Source: Paraperibacillus marinus (GTDB lineage Bacteria > Bacillota > Bacilli > Bacillales > DSM-1321). Taken from it: a stretch of DNA of 64,000 nt. Location: contig NZ_CP143542.1 of the NCBI RefSeq assembly GCF_046237605.1, positions 2,852,001-2,916,000 of the forward strand, given 5' to 3'. Below the pieces are notes generated by a model. That model saw only the letters and a program-made list of their open reading frames with translations, searched no databases and had not been told where the DNA came from. Position numbers and translations under genes: made by a program. Positions 15,533 to 23,387 of the stretch are shown here, one piece after another; position 1 is the stretch's first letter, and every line of letters starts with the position of its first letter.

Positions 15533-16417
15533 TTAAATTGCTTTGCGAACAAAACCTTCCGATGCCTCTAGTCTTCTGCCGGCCTCTTCTGCATTGCAGT
15601 CAGCCAGCACCATGACGATTGCCTTCTTGACATGGCCGCCTGCCTGATTATAGAGTTCCGAAGCTTTCTCGTAATCGACCTCTGCTGCTTCCATTATAAT
15701 TCTTTTGGAACGTTCTACCAATTTTTTATTAGTAGGCTGGACATCGACCATCAAGTTTTTATAAACTTTGCCGATGCCAATCATGGAAGCCGTCGAAATC
15801 ATATTAAGAACAAGCTTCTGCGCAGTCCCTGCCTTCAGCCTTGTCGATCCTGTCAGGATTTCACTTCCAGTGTCTATCTCAATTGGAATCTGGCTTAAAC
15901 GGCTTATTTCAGAATTTGTGTTGCAGGATATGCTGCCTGTGATTCCCCCTTTTTCTTTCGCGTATTTTAACCCTCCAATCACATATGGAGTCCTGCCGCT
16001 CGCCGCAATTCCGATCACTACATCGCTTGTCGTGAGATTGATGGATTGCAGATCTGATGCAGCGAGTTCCATAGAATCCTCCGCACCTTCAACTGCAGCA
16101 GTAAAAGCCTTTTCTCCGCCTGCAATCAGTCCTATGACAAGGCCCGGAGGTGTCCCAAAGGTCGGCGGGCATTCTGCAGCATCCAGTACCCCAAGCCTGC
16201 CGCTCGTCCCCGCTCCTAAATATATAATCCGGCCATTGTTTTTTAATGCATGAATTGTGGCGGTAACCAATTTATCAATCTGCGAAAGCTGTTTTTCAAT
16301 CGCAGCAGGAACCGATTTATCCTCTTCATTCATAATTTGGAGCACTTCTAAGCTAGTCAGCTGATCTAGAGTCATCGTTTTATCGTTTCTTTTTTCTGTA
16401 GATAAGTTCTCCAGCAC
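15533..16417 (-). CDS. murQ: N-acetylmuramic acid 6-phosphate etherase MurQ
   Basis: Cleaves the lactyl ether of MurNAc-6P to GlcNAc-6P and D-lactate. 294 aa from a GTG start at 16417 (GTG CTG GAG AAC), chosen because AAAGGGGTGG lies just upstream and family N-termini (LSTEKRN) align there; an ATG at 16465 falls inside the promoter. The SIS sugar-isomerase fold is clear: IIYLGAGTSGRLGVLDAAECPPTFG, IGIAASGRTPYVIGGL, GSTRLKAGTAQKLVLNMIST. A SigA-type promoter with a cre-like site lies directly upstream. Confidence 0.95.
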   Translation of the reverse strand: MLENLSTEKRNDKTMTLDQLTSLEVLQIMNEEDKSVPAAIEKQLSQIDKLVTATIHALKNNGRIIYLGAGTSGRLGVLDAAECPPTFGTPPGLVIGLIAGGEKAFTAAVEGAEDSMELAASDLQSINLTTSDVVIGIAASGRTPYVIGGLKYAKEKGGITGSISCNTNSEISRLSQIPIEIDTGSEILTGSTRLKAGTAQKLVLNMISTASMIGIGKVYKNLMVDVQPTNKKLVERSKRIIMEAAEVDYEKASELYNQAGGHVKKAIVMVLADCNAEEAGRRLEASEGFVRKAI

Positions 16418-16441
16418 TTTGCCACCCCTTTCACGTTGTTT

Positions 16442-16456
16442 TGCATACGCTTTCAT
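16442..16456 (-). promoter_or_regulatory. Candidate cre (CcpA) site at the murQ promoter
   Basis: ATGAAAGCGTATGCA on the minus strand differs from WTGNAARCGNWWWCA at one position. It begins within the -10 element and covers the expected transcription start, a classic place for catabolite repression by CcpA. Function inferred. Confidence 0.6.
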
Positions 16457-16483
16457 TATATTCATTTAGAAATAAACATTCAA
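16455..16483 (-). promoter_or_regulatory. SigA-type promoter of murQP
   Basis: TTGAAT (16478-16483) and a perfect TATAAT (16455-16460) separated by 17 bp on the minus strand, about 40 bp upstream of the murQ start. It makes murQP a transcription unit separate from murR. Confidence 0.7.
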
Positions 16484-16525
16484 TAACAATTTAATCTATT
16501 TTGAATTAAAATTTCACTTCCTGTA

Positions 16526-16549
16526 AAAATAAAAGCATTCTTGGAAGAA
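16526..16549 (-). terminator. Terminator after murR
   Basis: A short stem CATTCTT/AAGAATG with a 2-nt loop, followed on the minus strand by GCTTTTATTTTTA. It begins a few bp after the murR stop and lies upstream of the murQ promoter. Confidence 0.55.
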
Positions 16550-16553
16550 TGTC

Positions 16554-17405
16554 TTATTTTCTCTGCTGAAGGACTTTATTTCGTGATTTACTGAAAGATT
16601 CCATGATATTGCTCCCGATTTGATGGAAAATACTTAAATATAGGCCGTCTATGATATTCAGCTGGGCAATCCTTGACGCAATGCTGCCTATCCTGTATTC
16701 CTCTTCTACATCAGGGAAACACAGCTTGATATCCGCAATTTTATATAGCGGCGATTTCTTCAAAGAGGTGATGGCAATCACTGTCACTCCATGCTCAGCC
16801 GCAAAGGATGCCATCTGGAGAATTTCTTTTGTCTTGCCTGAGGTGCTTATCGCAATGAAAACATCTCCCTTTTTCATGGCCGCTATATAAGATACCATAT
16901 AGTGAAAATCAGAAGAGGCTGCCGCATTGAGTCCAAGCCTCATGAATTTATATTGGGCATCGATTGCGGGCGGATATGAACCGCCTGCTCCAAAAATGGC
17001 AATCTTTCCGGCGGTTTTAATCACTTCCACACCTGTATTGAAATCTTTCTTGTCGAGGGTGTTCAATGAAAGCTCCAGTGCTGTTTTATTAAAATAGGTT
17101 ACCTTATTGAACAGGCTTTGAGGATTGTCCTTTTTATTCAGCAGGGAGAAATTGTTTATGTTCTCATCGGTCAGAGTGTTTTCTTTTGCCAGTACTACCT
17201 TCAGCATCTTAAAGCTTCCCACCCCGATGGTCTTGCAGAATCGGACTACGCTCGCCTCACTTGCATCAGCCTGCACAGCAAGCTCCTTGGTCGTCATGGT
17301 CGGGATGAATTCCGGGTGCTCAAGGATATAGGAAGCTACCTTCTTCTCTGCGCCAGTAAACGAATTCATATTAGATTTTATTTTTGCCAGGATGCGAAGT
17401 TCCAT
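16554..17405 (-). CDS. murR: RpiR/MurR-family transcriptional regulator, probable MurR
   Basis: Predicted regulator of the MurNAc genes, sensing MurNAc-6P. 283 aa from ATG 17405 (MELRILAKIKSNMNSFTGAE) after a GGGGG site. The N-terminal RpiR helix-turn-helix (about residues 30-75, TTKELAVQADASEASVVRFCKTIG) is joined to a C-terminal SIS phosphosugar-binding domain (IAIFGAGGSYPPAIDAQYKF, VFIAISTSGKTKEILQM). Identity as MurR comes from its place beside murQ-murP-mupG. It lies 26 bp after ylqH, so it may be co-transcribed from the ylqGH side. Confidence 0.82.
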   Translation of the reverse strand: MELRILAKIKSNMNSFTGAEKKVASYILEHPEFIPTMTTKELAVQADASEASVVRFCKTIGVGSFKMLKVVLAKENTLTDENINNFSLLNKKDNPQSLFNKVTYFNKTALELSLNTLDKKDFNTGVEVIKTAGKIAIFGAGGSYPPAIDAQYKFMRLGLNAAASSDFHYMVSYIAAMKKGDVFIAISTSGKTKEILQMASFAAEHGVTVIAITSLKKSPLYKIADIKLCFPDVEEEYRIGSIASRIAQLNIIDGLYLSIFHQIGSNIMESFSKSRNKVLQQRK

Positions 17406-17431
17406 TGTATAACCCCCAGGAGACAAGTAAG

Positions 17432-17704
17432 CTAGCGGCTTTCCTTGTCAATTTTATAGATAAATGCAAACACTTCGGCTACAGCCCCGTAAAGGTCCTC
17501 CGGTATGGCCTGATTGACCTCAAGCTCTCCGAGGATCCCTGCAAGCGAGGCATCTTCTTGGACCGGTACACCGCTTGACTCTGCCGTCTCAATGATATTC
17601 TCAGCTGCAGCCCCTTTTCCCTTGGCCGTGACTCTTGGGGCGTTTTCCTGCTCAGCATCATATTTCAGGGCAATAGCTGTTTTGCGCTGCTCTCTTTCTT
17701 TCAT
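17432..17704 (-). CDS. ylqH: FlhB C-terminal domain-like protein YlqH
   Basis: 90-aa stand-alone protein resembling the cytoplasmic C-terminal domain of the flagellar export switch FlhB: AIALKYDAEQENAPRVTAKGKGAAAENI and NQAIPEDLYGAVAEVFAFIYKID. The autocleavage motif NPTH of FlhB is not present, and there is no membrane part. Its start overlaps the ylqG stop by 4 bp, so the two are translationally coupled. Role is unproven; the pairing with a FliK-like protein suggests a link to export switching. Confidence 0.8.
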   Translation of the reverse strand: MKEREQRKTAIALKYDAEQENAPRVTAKGKGAAAENIIETAESSGVPVQEDASLAGILGELEVNQAIPEDLYGAVAEVFAFIYKIDKESR

Positions 17705-19530
17705 ATCCTGATATCCACCCCGCTGTAAGCCGGCCAGCCAGCGGGGGAATAAGCAGCCTTCTTTTCACTGCCTTCCGCCGGCGGGCTGATGAAATTTATG
17801 GAGGACAGCGTATAATCCATCTCTTGTAAGCTGCTGCGAAGCGGCTGTACATATCTTTTGGCTGATTCCTTAAAAGCTGCATTCTGCTCGTTGAAAATTG
17901 TCAGCTTAACGATCCTGCTCTGCACCTGCATATCAATGACTGTCCCCTTTAAATTAGAAAGTTCGAGATAAAATAAAACCCTGCAATAATCTGCATCTAT
18001 CGATCCATCTTCTTTCTTTCTTCCATTCCATTGTATAGTAGCATCCGTCCATTCTTTATTAAGCGGCATCGGAAACTGCATGACAAGATTCTGTAAAGGG
18101 CCATTTTCATTGGACAACAGGGACTGTGCATTCAATTTCTGCAGAATCTGTTCAGCCGTATTGCTAAGAGCAGAACTTTCCTGGCCGTCCAGGAAGGCGG
18201 ACAGCGCCTGTTTGATCATGCTGTGATTCGTGTCTACTGCTTCTGGCGGCTCGACCAGGTGGTCAAGACCCAGTGTATAGATTATCTGCTTGAAATATGA
18301 TTTCACATCATCACCCTTGGTGAAATCGAATCCGGCAGCGTGGTCAGACATGAGGGAAAACAGCCATTTCCCTTCCTCGCTTGTAATGCCGGCCGGCAAT
18401 TCAGGAATCTTGCCCTGTGCGTAAGATAGCACAGCTGACTGAAGGCGCTGAATGGAGGCTTCCGGCACTTCCTGTGATCCTGACATCAGTTTTCCGAGGG
18501 CAGCGGCAAGCTCGCCTGGCTCCTGTGGTGTTTCCTGGTTCATCAAGCCTGGCAGCAGATTCCTTAAATTCTTCAGGCTGTCCCCATCCTGCTTTGTATA
18601 TTCATCCTGCCCGGAAGCAGCCTGCACACTGTTTTGTCCCATACGTACATTTTTTTCTCCTGCTTCCTCCACGGTTTTCTGATTCAAGTCCTGCAAGAGA
18701 ATTCCGCGGTGCTTCACGGGGATATCCGGATCAGGAACAGAGGTTTCGAGCTCCGCTTGCTTGCCGATATGCAGCGCTTGCTCCGTTTTATCTTCTCCAA
18801 GGAAGCCAAAGCCCTGCAGTACTTGCAGTGCATTCCTGCTGTTATGTCCGCCAGACACTGCGCGTGCTGCCAGCTCGTTCAGCAGACTTTCTCCCATCCT
18901 TTTGGCGCTGATTCCGGTGACTGAGGCAAGGGCTTCCTTCAAGGCTATTCCAGCCTTTGATGTTTGAGGTTCTTGCCCAAGCTGTGACTCCAGCATAGCA
19001 AGCAGTGAATGCAGTGGTTTTCCCTTTTCCATCTGGAAAATGGCGGACAGGTTTTTCTCAGTGATGGGGAGGTTCTTCTCTGCCAGGATCCCGGCCATTT
19101 CCAGGGTTCCTTTAAGATCATCAGAAGTCCTGGCCCAGGAAAGTATGCTCCCAAAACTCTGAGGATGAATCGGTATACCCTTTTTAAGTAGGAATGCAGC
19201 AATGGATATACTTTCTTTTCCGGGAGGAAGGCCCAGCAGTTTCACCAACTGGGCAGCCTCTCCTGCTCCCTGATTCAATTTGGATTCAAGGATCCTGAGC
19301 TTTGTTACTGCGTCATCTGTATCAACTTGGAACCAATAGCTTTTCCCCGCCTGCAGGGGGGCATCAATGGAAGCGGTAAGCTTAGTCTGTCCAATCCTCA
19401 CCTCTGCTGTCTGGTTGGGATACAGCCGGCTTACGGTACCAAGCACCACCTGCCCGGTCCGGAAGGAAGCGGCGGTGACGGAGACCGTAGCCGCACGGTT
19501 TACTATTGCCTGGATAATTCCTGACTGCAT
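17701..19530 (-). CDS. ylqG: Hypothetical protein YlqG, FliK-like C-terminal region
   Basis: 609 aa from ATG 19530 after a strong GGAGGTGAGGGC. The N-terminus (about 1-100) looks like a compact beta domain (GQVVLGTVSRLYPNQTAEVRIG). The middle is long, variable and rich in Gln, Glu, Ser and Ala, probably disordered. The C-terminal 120 residues (VMQFPMPLNKEWTDATIQWNG...VIDMQVQSRIVKLTIFNEQ) resemble the FliK hook-length-control C-terminal domain. Product function unknown. It is coupled to the FlhB-like ylqH by a 4-bp overlap; the same pair occurs in B. subtilis. Confidence 0.75.
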   Translation of the reverse strand: MQSGIIQAIVNRAATVSVTAASFRTGQVVLGTVSRLYPNQTAEVRIGQTKLTASIDAPLQAGKSYWFQVDTDDAVTKLRILESKLNQGAGEAAQLVKLLGLPPGKESISIAAFLLKKGIPIHPQSFGSILSWARTSDDLKGTLEMAGILAEKNLPITEKNLSAIFQMEKGKPLHSLLAMLESQLGQEPQTSKAGIALKEALASVTGISAKRMGESLLNELAARAVSGGHNSRNALQVLQGFGFLGEDKTEQALHIGKQAELETSVPDPDIPVKHRGILLQDLNQKTVEEAGEKNVRMGQNSVQAASGQDEYTKQDGDSLKNLRNLLPGLMNQETPQEPGELAAALGKLMSGSQEVPEASIQRLQSAVLSYAQGKIPELPAGITSEEGKWLFSLMSDHAAGFDFTKGDDVKSYFKQIIYTLGLDHLVEPPEAVDTNHSMIKQALSAFLDGQESSALSNTAEQILQKLNAQSLLSNENGPLQNLVMQFPMPLNKEWTDATIQWNGRKKEDGSIDADYCRVLFYLELSNLKGTVIDMQVQSRIVKLTIFNEQNAAFKESAKRYVQPLRSSLQEMDYTLSSINFISPPAEGSEKKAAYSPAGWPAYSGVDIRI

Positions 19531-19558
19531 GCCCTCACCTCCTTTTTTGCCACTGATG

Positions 19559-20329
19559 TTATATGTATGCTTTTACAGGTCCAAAGCTTTTACGGTGCCA
19601 TGCCGTCGGGCCGCATTCATCCAAGGCCTTGAGATGCTCCTGGGTCCCATATCCGGCATTGTTTGCGAAATTATACTGTGGGAATTGAATTCCGTACTCC
19701 TTCATCATCTCATCCCGTGTTATTTTTGCAATAATGGAGGCGGCAGCTATGGAAATGCTGGCAGCATCTCCTTTGATGATGGATTCCTGCGGAAAAGGTG
19801 CCGGGAGATCCATGGCATCTACAAGCAGATAATCTGGAGTGTCTGCAAGGTCAGCAATGCTTTGGACCATCGCAGACTTTGCAGCCTGATAGATATTGAT
19901 TTCATCTATAATATCGGAATGGATGATACCAACTCCAATAGATAATGCATGTTCTCTTATATACTCATAAAAATAGCGAAGCTTTTGTTTTGGTATCTGT
20001 TTAGAATCGTTGAGGCCGGGAAGAAAGAAGCCCTGGGGCAGAATGACCGCCGCCGCAACCACCGGGCCGGCAAGCGGGCCCCGGCCAACTTCGTCTATGC
20101 CCGCAATCAGGCTGAACCCCTCGCTCCTGAGCCGGTTTTCATAGCGGGACATCTCTTCGAATTTCCGGACGGCTTCCTCTTCCTTCTGAAGTGCCCTCAG
20201 ACGCCTCTCTGCCGCTTCTCTCACCCCTCTGCGGGTATCGCGGAGACAATCCTGCAAAAAGGGGTCACGGATTTCTTTTACACACGCAAGCGCATCTGCC
20301 GCCTGCTTGATACTCATGGTTATGATCAT
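19559..20329 (-). CDS. rnhB: Ribonuclease HII
   Basis: Removes ribonucleotides from DNA:RNA hybrids. 256 aa from ATG 20329, placed 7 nt after AGGTAGGA; an ATG at 20317 would be too far. A Bacillus-type N-terminal extension of about 70 residues precedes the catalytic domain. Metal-binding acidic residues are in IAGIDEVGRGPLAGPV and in LLVDAMDLP; the SIIKGDAASISIAAASIIAKITRD block is typical. It follows rbgA and precedes ylqG. Confidence 0.96.
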   Translation of the reverse strand: MIITMSIKQAADALACVKEIRDPFLQDCLRDTRRGVREAAERRLRALQKEEEAVRKFEEMSRYENRLRSEGFSLIAGIDEVGRGPLAGPVVAAAVILPQGFFLPGLNDSKQIPKQKLRYFYEYIREHALSIGVGIIHSDIIDEINIYQAAKSAMVQSIADLADTPDYLLVDAMDLPAPFPQESIIKGDAASISIAAASIIAKITRDEMMKEYGIQFPQYNFANNAGYGTQEHLKALDECGPTAWHRKSFGPVKAYI

Positions 20330-20372
20330 GGATTCGTCCTACCTCATTTATCGGTCATTCCGCTTTAAACAT

Positions 20373-20416
20373 AAAGGCCCGGATCCAGTAAAATAATTTT
20401 AAGGATTCAGGCCTTT
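20373..20416 (-). terminator. Possible terminator hairpin after rbgA
   Basis: An AAAGGCC/GGCCTTT stem extended by a second 6-bp pairing after one mismatch, with a 16-nt AT-rich loop. The following minus-strand tail is only weakly T-rich, so it may attenuate and not fully stop transcription into rnhB. Confidence 0.4.
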
Positions 20417-20443
20417 CTAGGCTTTTATAGCAGAATAAGTTCT

Positions 20444-21322
20444 TTAATTATCCTGATGTTCAGGTTCCCCGGACATTTCCACCGGGGTTTCGAGCGTGAT
20501 TGGCCCCATCTTGTCAGACCGGAGCTCACGGATGATCAGCTCGGCAGTTTTATCATAATCCACCATGCCCTTCGATGCAAGGACTCCCCTGAAGAGGCCG
20601 ATCACATCGAACAGCTGGGCGAGATCATCGGGTATGGTATCCAAATTGTAGCGTTCCTTGAGCCTTGATGGATATTTTTCTTCCAAAAAGCGCAGGGCAT
20701 ACACTGCCAGCTCATGCTGATTCAGCAGCGTATCTTTGATGGCACCTGTGACGGCAAGCTTCAGGCCAACCTCCTGATCTTCGAATTTCGGCCACAATAT
20801 TCCCGGCGTATCGAGCAGTTCAAGTTCTTTACCGACCTTGATCCACTGCTGGGCCTTAGTGACTCCAGGCATATTCCCGGTCTTGGCGATATTTTTCTTT
20901 GCCAGGCGGTTGATCAATGTGGATTTCCCAACATTCGGAATTCCGATGATCATGGCCCGTATTGCCCTGGGATTGATTCCTTTTGACCTCATTTTATCAA
21001 ATTTTTCCTTTAATATTTCCCTCGATGCAGACAGAATCTTATTAAGGCCTGTCCCTCCATGAGAATTTATCGCTATGGCAGGCTGACCCTTCTCTTCAAA
21101 ATACTCCAGCCACTCTTTTGTCCTTTCCCTGTCAGCAAGGTCGGCCTTGTTCAAGAGAATGAGCCTGGGTTTATGGGAGATGATTTCATCAATCATCGGA
21201 TTCCTCGATGAAGCGGGGATCCTTGCATCTACAAGCTCAAAAATGATGTCGACAAGCTTGAGTTTTTCTGTTACTTCCCTTCTTGCTTTGGCCATATGGC
21301 CAGGGAACCACTGTATAGTCAC
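20444..21322 (-). CDS. rbgA: 50S ribosome assembly GTPase RbgA (YlqF)
   Basis: GTPase required for a late step of 50S subunit assembly. 292 aa starting MTIQWFPGHMAKARREV. Circularly permuted GTPase order is visible: G4 LLNKADLAD (about residue 57) comes before G1 GIPNVGKSTLINR (about residue 125) and G3 DTPGILWPK. The C-terminal helical RNA-binding region follows. It lies between lepB and rnhB. Confidence 0.97.
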   Translation of the reverse strand: MTIQWFPGHMAKARREVTEKLKLVDIIFELVDARIPASSRNPMIDEIISHKPRLILLNKADLADRERTKEWLEYFEEKGQPAIAINSHGGTGLNKILSASREILKEKFDKMRSKGINPRAIRAMIIGIPNVGKSTLINRLAKKNIAKTGNMPGVTKAQQWIKVGKELELLDTPGILWPKFEDQEVGLKLAVTGAIKDTLLNQHELAVYALRFLEEKYPSRLKERYNLDTIPDDLAQLFDVIGLFRGVLASKGMVDYDKTAELIIRELRSDKMGPITLETPVEMSGEPEHQDN

Positions 21323-21340
21323 AGCATTCCACCTACTTTT

Positions 21341-21904
21341 CTATTTCTTTTCGTATGCTACGCTTCTGAAGTCCGATATGGGCCAGTAGACCAGATTGGT
21401 CTTGCCAAGCACCTTTTCCATCGGAACAGTGCCAATCTGTCTTGAGTCCCTGCTGAACCGCCGGTTATCACCCATGACAAATAATTCACCCTTTGGCACG
21501 GTGTCACGATCTATATAATCACTTAAAGTAAAGGATTCTGTCAGCGGACCATCCATCACTTCTCTCTTATACTGGTCAAGATAGGGTTCCTTATAGGCCT
21601 TTCCATTCACATAAAGGGTATCATCCTTATATTCCACCTTGTCCCCGGGAAGCCCGATTACACGCTTAATATAATCCTTGCCTTCAGGGGCATGGAACAC
21701 AATGATGTCAAACCGCTTTGGCTTTCCTACAGTATAGCCGATTTTATTGACTATCATCCGGTCCTGATCATGCAGCGTCGGCATCATGGATAAGCCGTCC
21801 ACCACGATGGGAGCGAAGAAAAAATAGCGGATCACAGCTGCCAGCAGGACCGCGATCACGAGAGCCTTCGTCCATTCCCATATTTCGTTCTTCTTTTTCG
21901 CCAT
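21341..21904 (-). CDS. lepB: Type I signal peptidase
   Basis: Membrane serine protease that removes signal peptides from secreted proteins. 187 aa, ATG 21904. One N-terminal membrane segment (residues 12-31, KALVIAVLLAAVIRYFFFAP) precedes the catalytic Ser39 in DGLSMMPTL and Lys80 in YIKRVIGLPGD; the box GELFVMGDNRRFSRDSR is typical. SipS/SipT-like by size. It sits between rplS and rbgA, a place where the B. subtilis genome, as I recall it, has no signal peptidase but other Bacillus do. Confidence 0.95.
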   Translation of the reverse strand: MAKKKNEIWEWTKALVIAVLLAAVIRYFFFAPIVVDGLSMMPTLHDQDRMIVNKIGYTVGKPKRFDIIVFHAPEGKDYIKRVIGLPGDKVEYKDDTLYVNGKAYKEPYLDQYKREVMDGPLTESFTLSDYIDRDTVPKGELFVMGDNRRFSRDSRQIGTVPMEKVLGKTNLVYWPISDFRSVAYEKK

Positions 21905-21939
21905 TATGTCTACACCGCCTAGAGCTATTCTATAAATTC

Positions 21940-21968
21940 ATCATACTGCTTTATTTTACACTATTGAA
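21940..21968 (-). promoter_or_regulatory. Candidate SigA promoter for lepB-rbgA
   Basis: TTCAAT (21963-21968) and TATGAT (21940-21945) separated by 17 bp on the minus strand, about 35 bp upstream of lepB and below the rplS terminator. Consensus match is moderate. The rest of the gap (about 21970-22090) shows nothing I can identify. Confidence 0.4.
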
Positions 21969-22093
21969 GGAAAATAAACGCAATTTAACACCCGGTACCC
22001 AAAATAGTTCAGCATGAGTATTCCGGGCACGCATGCTGTGAAATGCTTCCGTTCAAAATGATAATCTAAACATCTTATGCATGGCTGAAAAAA

Positions 22094-22130
22094 CTAAAAA
22101 AAGGGCCTGTTATAAAAACAAGCCCTCTTT
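22094..22130 (-). terminator. Rho-independent terminator of rplS
   Basis: A 9-bp stem GGGCTTGTT/AACAGGCCC (one G-U pair) with a 5-nt loop, followed on the minus strand by seven Ts. It lies about 55 bp after the rplS stop. Confidence 0.85.
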
Positions 22131-22180
22131 CTAATAACGTCTTCATGTATCTCATGACCGGAAATCCAGGCATGAAAATA

Positions 22181-22528
22181 TTAGCGGCGGATCTCTTTGA
22201 TACGAGCTGCTTTACCACGAAGGTTACGTAGATAGTAAAGTTTAGCACGGCGTACTTTACCGCGGCGAACTACTTCTAATGTAGCGATTTTAGGCGTGTG
22301 TACCGGGAATGTACGCTCAACACCAACACCGTAAGATACTTTACGGACTGTGAATGTTTCGCTGATTCCGCCACCACGACGCTTGATCACAACACCTTCA
22401 AAAAGCTGAATACGTTCGCGTGTACCCTCGATAACTTTAACGTGAACACGTACAGTATCACCAGGACGGAACGCAGGAAGATCAGTTTTCAATTGCTCTT
22501 TTGTGATTTCTTGGATTAATTGTTGCAT
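22181..22528 (-). CDS. rplS: 50S ribosomal protein L19
   Basis: Ribosomal protein at the interface of the subunits. 115 aa from ATG 22528 (MQQLIQEITKEQLKTDLPAF) after AAGGAGTTG. The conserved GDTVRVHVKVIEGTRERIQ and SYGVGVERTFPVHTP blocks are intact. It has its own promoter and a structured leader (22529-22621) and a strong terminator, so it can be expressed independently of rpsP-trmD. Confidence 0.99.
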   Translation of the reverse strand: MQQLIQEITKEQLKTDLPAFRPGDTVRVHVKVIEGTRERIQLFEGVVIKRRGGGISETFTVRKVSYGVGVERTFPVHTPKIATLEVVRRGKVRRAKLYYLRNLRGKAARIKEIRR

Positions 22529-22621
22529 CGTTTTCAACTCCTTCCACCAGATGCTCATACCAATATATAGGATTGCAGCGGAACATCTTAATAAGCCTGA
22601 ACGCTTCAGGCCACAAATAAT
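22529..22621 (-). promoter_or_regulatory. Candidate ribosomal protein L19 leader RNA
   Basis: The untranslated region between the rplS promoter and its start folds around a strong hairpin (GCCTGAAGCGTTCAGGC) followed by a TATTGGTATGAGCATCTGG segment that runs up to the ribosome binding site. Placement and sequence recall the L19 autoregulatory leader of Bacillales (Rfam L19 leader), in which free L19 limits its own synthesis. Assigned from memory of that family; a covariance search was not possible. Confidence 0.5.
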
Positions 22622-22650
22622 ATATTAGCATACTGGGAAGCGGGTTGCAA
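22622..22650 (-). promoter_or_regulatory. SigA-type promoter for rplS
   Basis: TTGCAA (22645-22650) and TAATAT (22622-22627) separated by 17 bp on the minus strand, immediately after the trmD stop codon. It precedes the L19 leader. Confidence 0.55.
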
Positions 22651-22652
22651 TA

Positions 22653-23387
22653 TTATCTCTTCTCTTTTTTTAACTCTTCCAGCCACTTTTTTTGCTTTTC
22701 ATCGAGCGGATAGCTCTCCAGCAGGTCCGGTCTCCGCGCAAGCGTCCTCCGCAGAGATTCCTTGGTACGCCATTCTTCAATCCTGGCGTGATTCCCGGAT
22801 GTCAGGACATCCGGTACCTTCAGTCCCCGGAAGTCTGCAGGTCTTGTATAATGGGGATGTTCAAGCAGACCTGAGGAGAAGGAGTCCTTAACAGGGGATT
22901 CTTCATTTCCGAGCACTCCCGGCAGCAGCCGTACCACACTGTCAATGATCACCATCGCCCCAAGCTCTCCCCCTGTCAGCACAAAATCTCCGATTGATAT
23001 TTCCTCATCAATCAAGTGTTCGCGGATCCTTTCATCATACCCCTCATAATGGCCGCAGACAAAAATCAAATGCTCTTCCGACGCCAGCTCTTCCGCTTTT
23101 TTCTGGGTATACTTCTCCCCCTGCGGGCACAGCAGGATAACCCGGGGGGCAGTCCCGCCCTCCTTGAGGGCATCCACTGCATCGAACAGCGGCTGAGGCT
23201 TCAAAACCATCCCTGCTCCACCGCCGTAAGGATAATCATCCACCGTGTGATGCTTGTTGTCTGCATAATCCCGGAAATTGGTCACCTTGTAGCTGACCGC
23301 GTTCTTTTCAGCCGCTTTGTTCAGGATGGAGCTTCCAAGCACTCCCTGGAACATCTCAGGAAACAGGCTCAATACATCAATCTTCAT
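22653..23387 (-). CDS. trmD: tRNA (guanine-37-N1)-methyltransferase TrmD
   Basis: Methylates G37 next to the anticodon, preventing frameshifting; uses S-adenosylmethionine bound in a trefoil knot. 244 aa from ATG 23387 (MKIDVLSLFPEMFQGVLGSS), whose A overlaps the rimM stop (TAATG). Knot motifs LLCPQGEKYTQKKAEELA, FVCGHYEGYDERI and EEISIGDFVLTGGELGAM are complete. Codons upstream of this ATG overlap rimM and are not used. Confidence 0.98.
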   Translation of the reverse strand: MKIDVLSLFPEMFQGVLGSSILNKAAEKNAVSYKVTNFRDYADNKHHTVDDYPYGGGAGMVLKPQPLFDAVDALKEGGTAPRVILLCPQGEKYTQKKAEELASEEHLIFVCGHYEGYDERIREHLIDEEISIGDFVLTGGELGAMVIIDSVVRLLPGVLGNEESPVKDSFSSGLLEHPHYTRPADFRGLKVPDVLTSGNHARIEEWRTKESLRRTLARRPDLLESYPLDEKQKKWLEELKKEKR

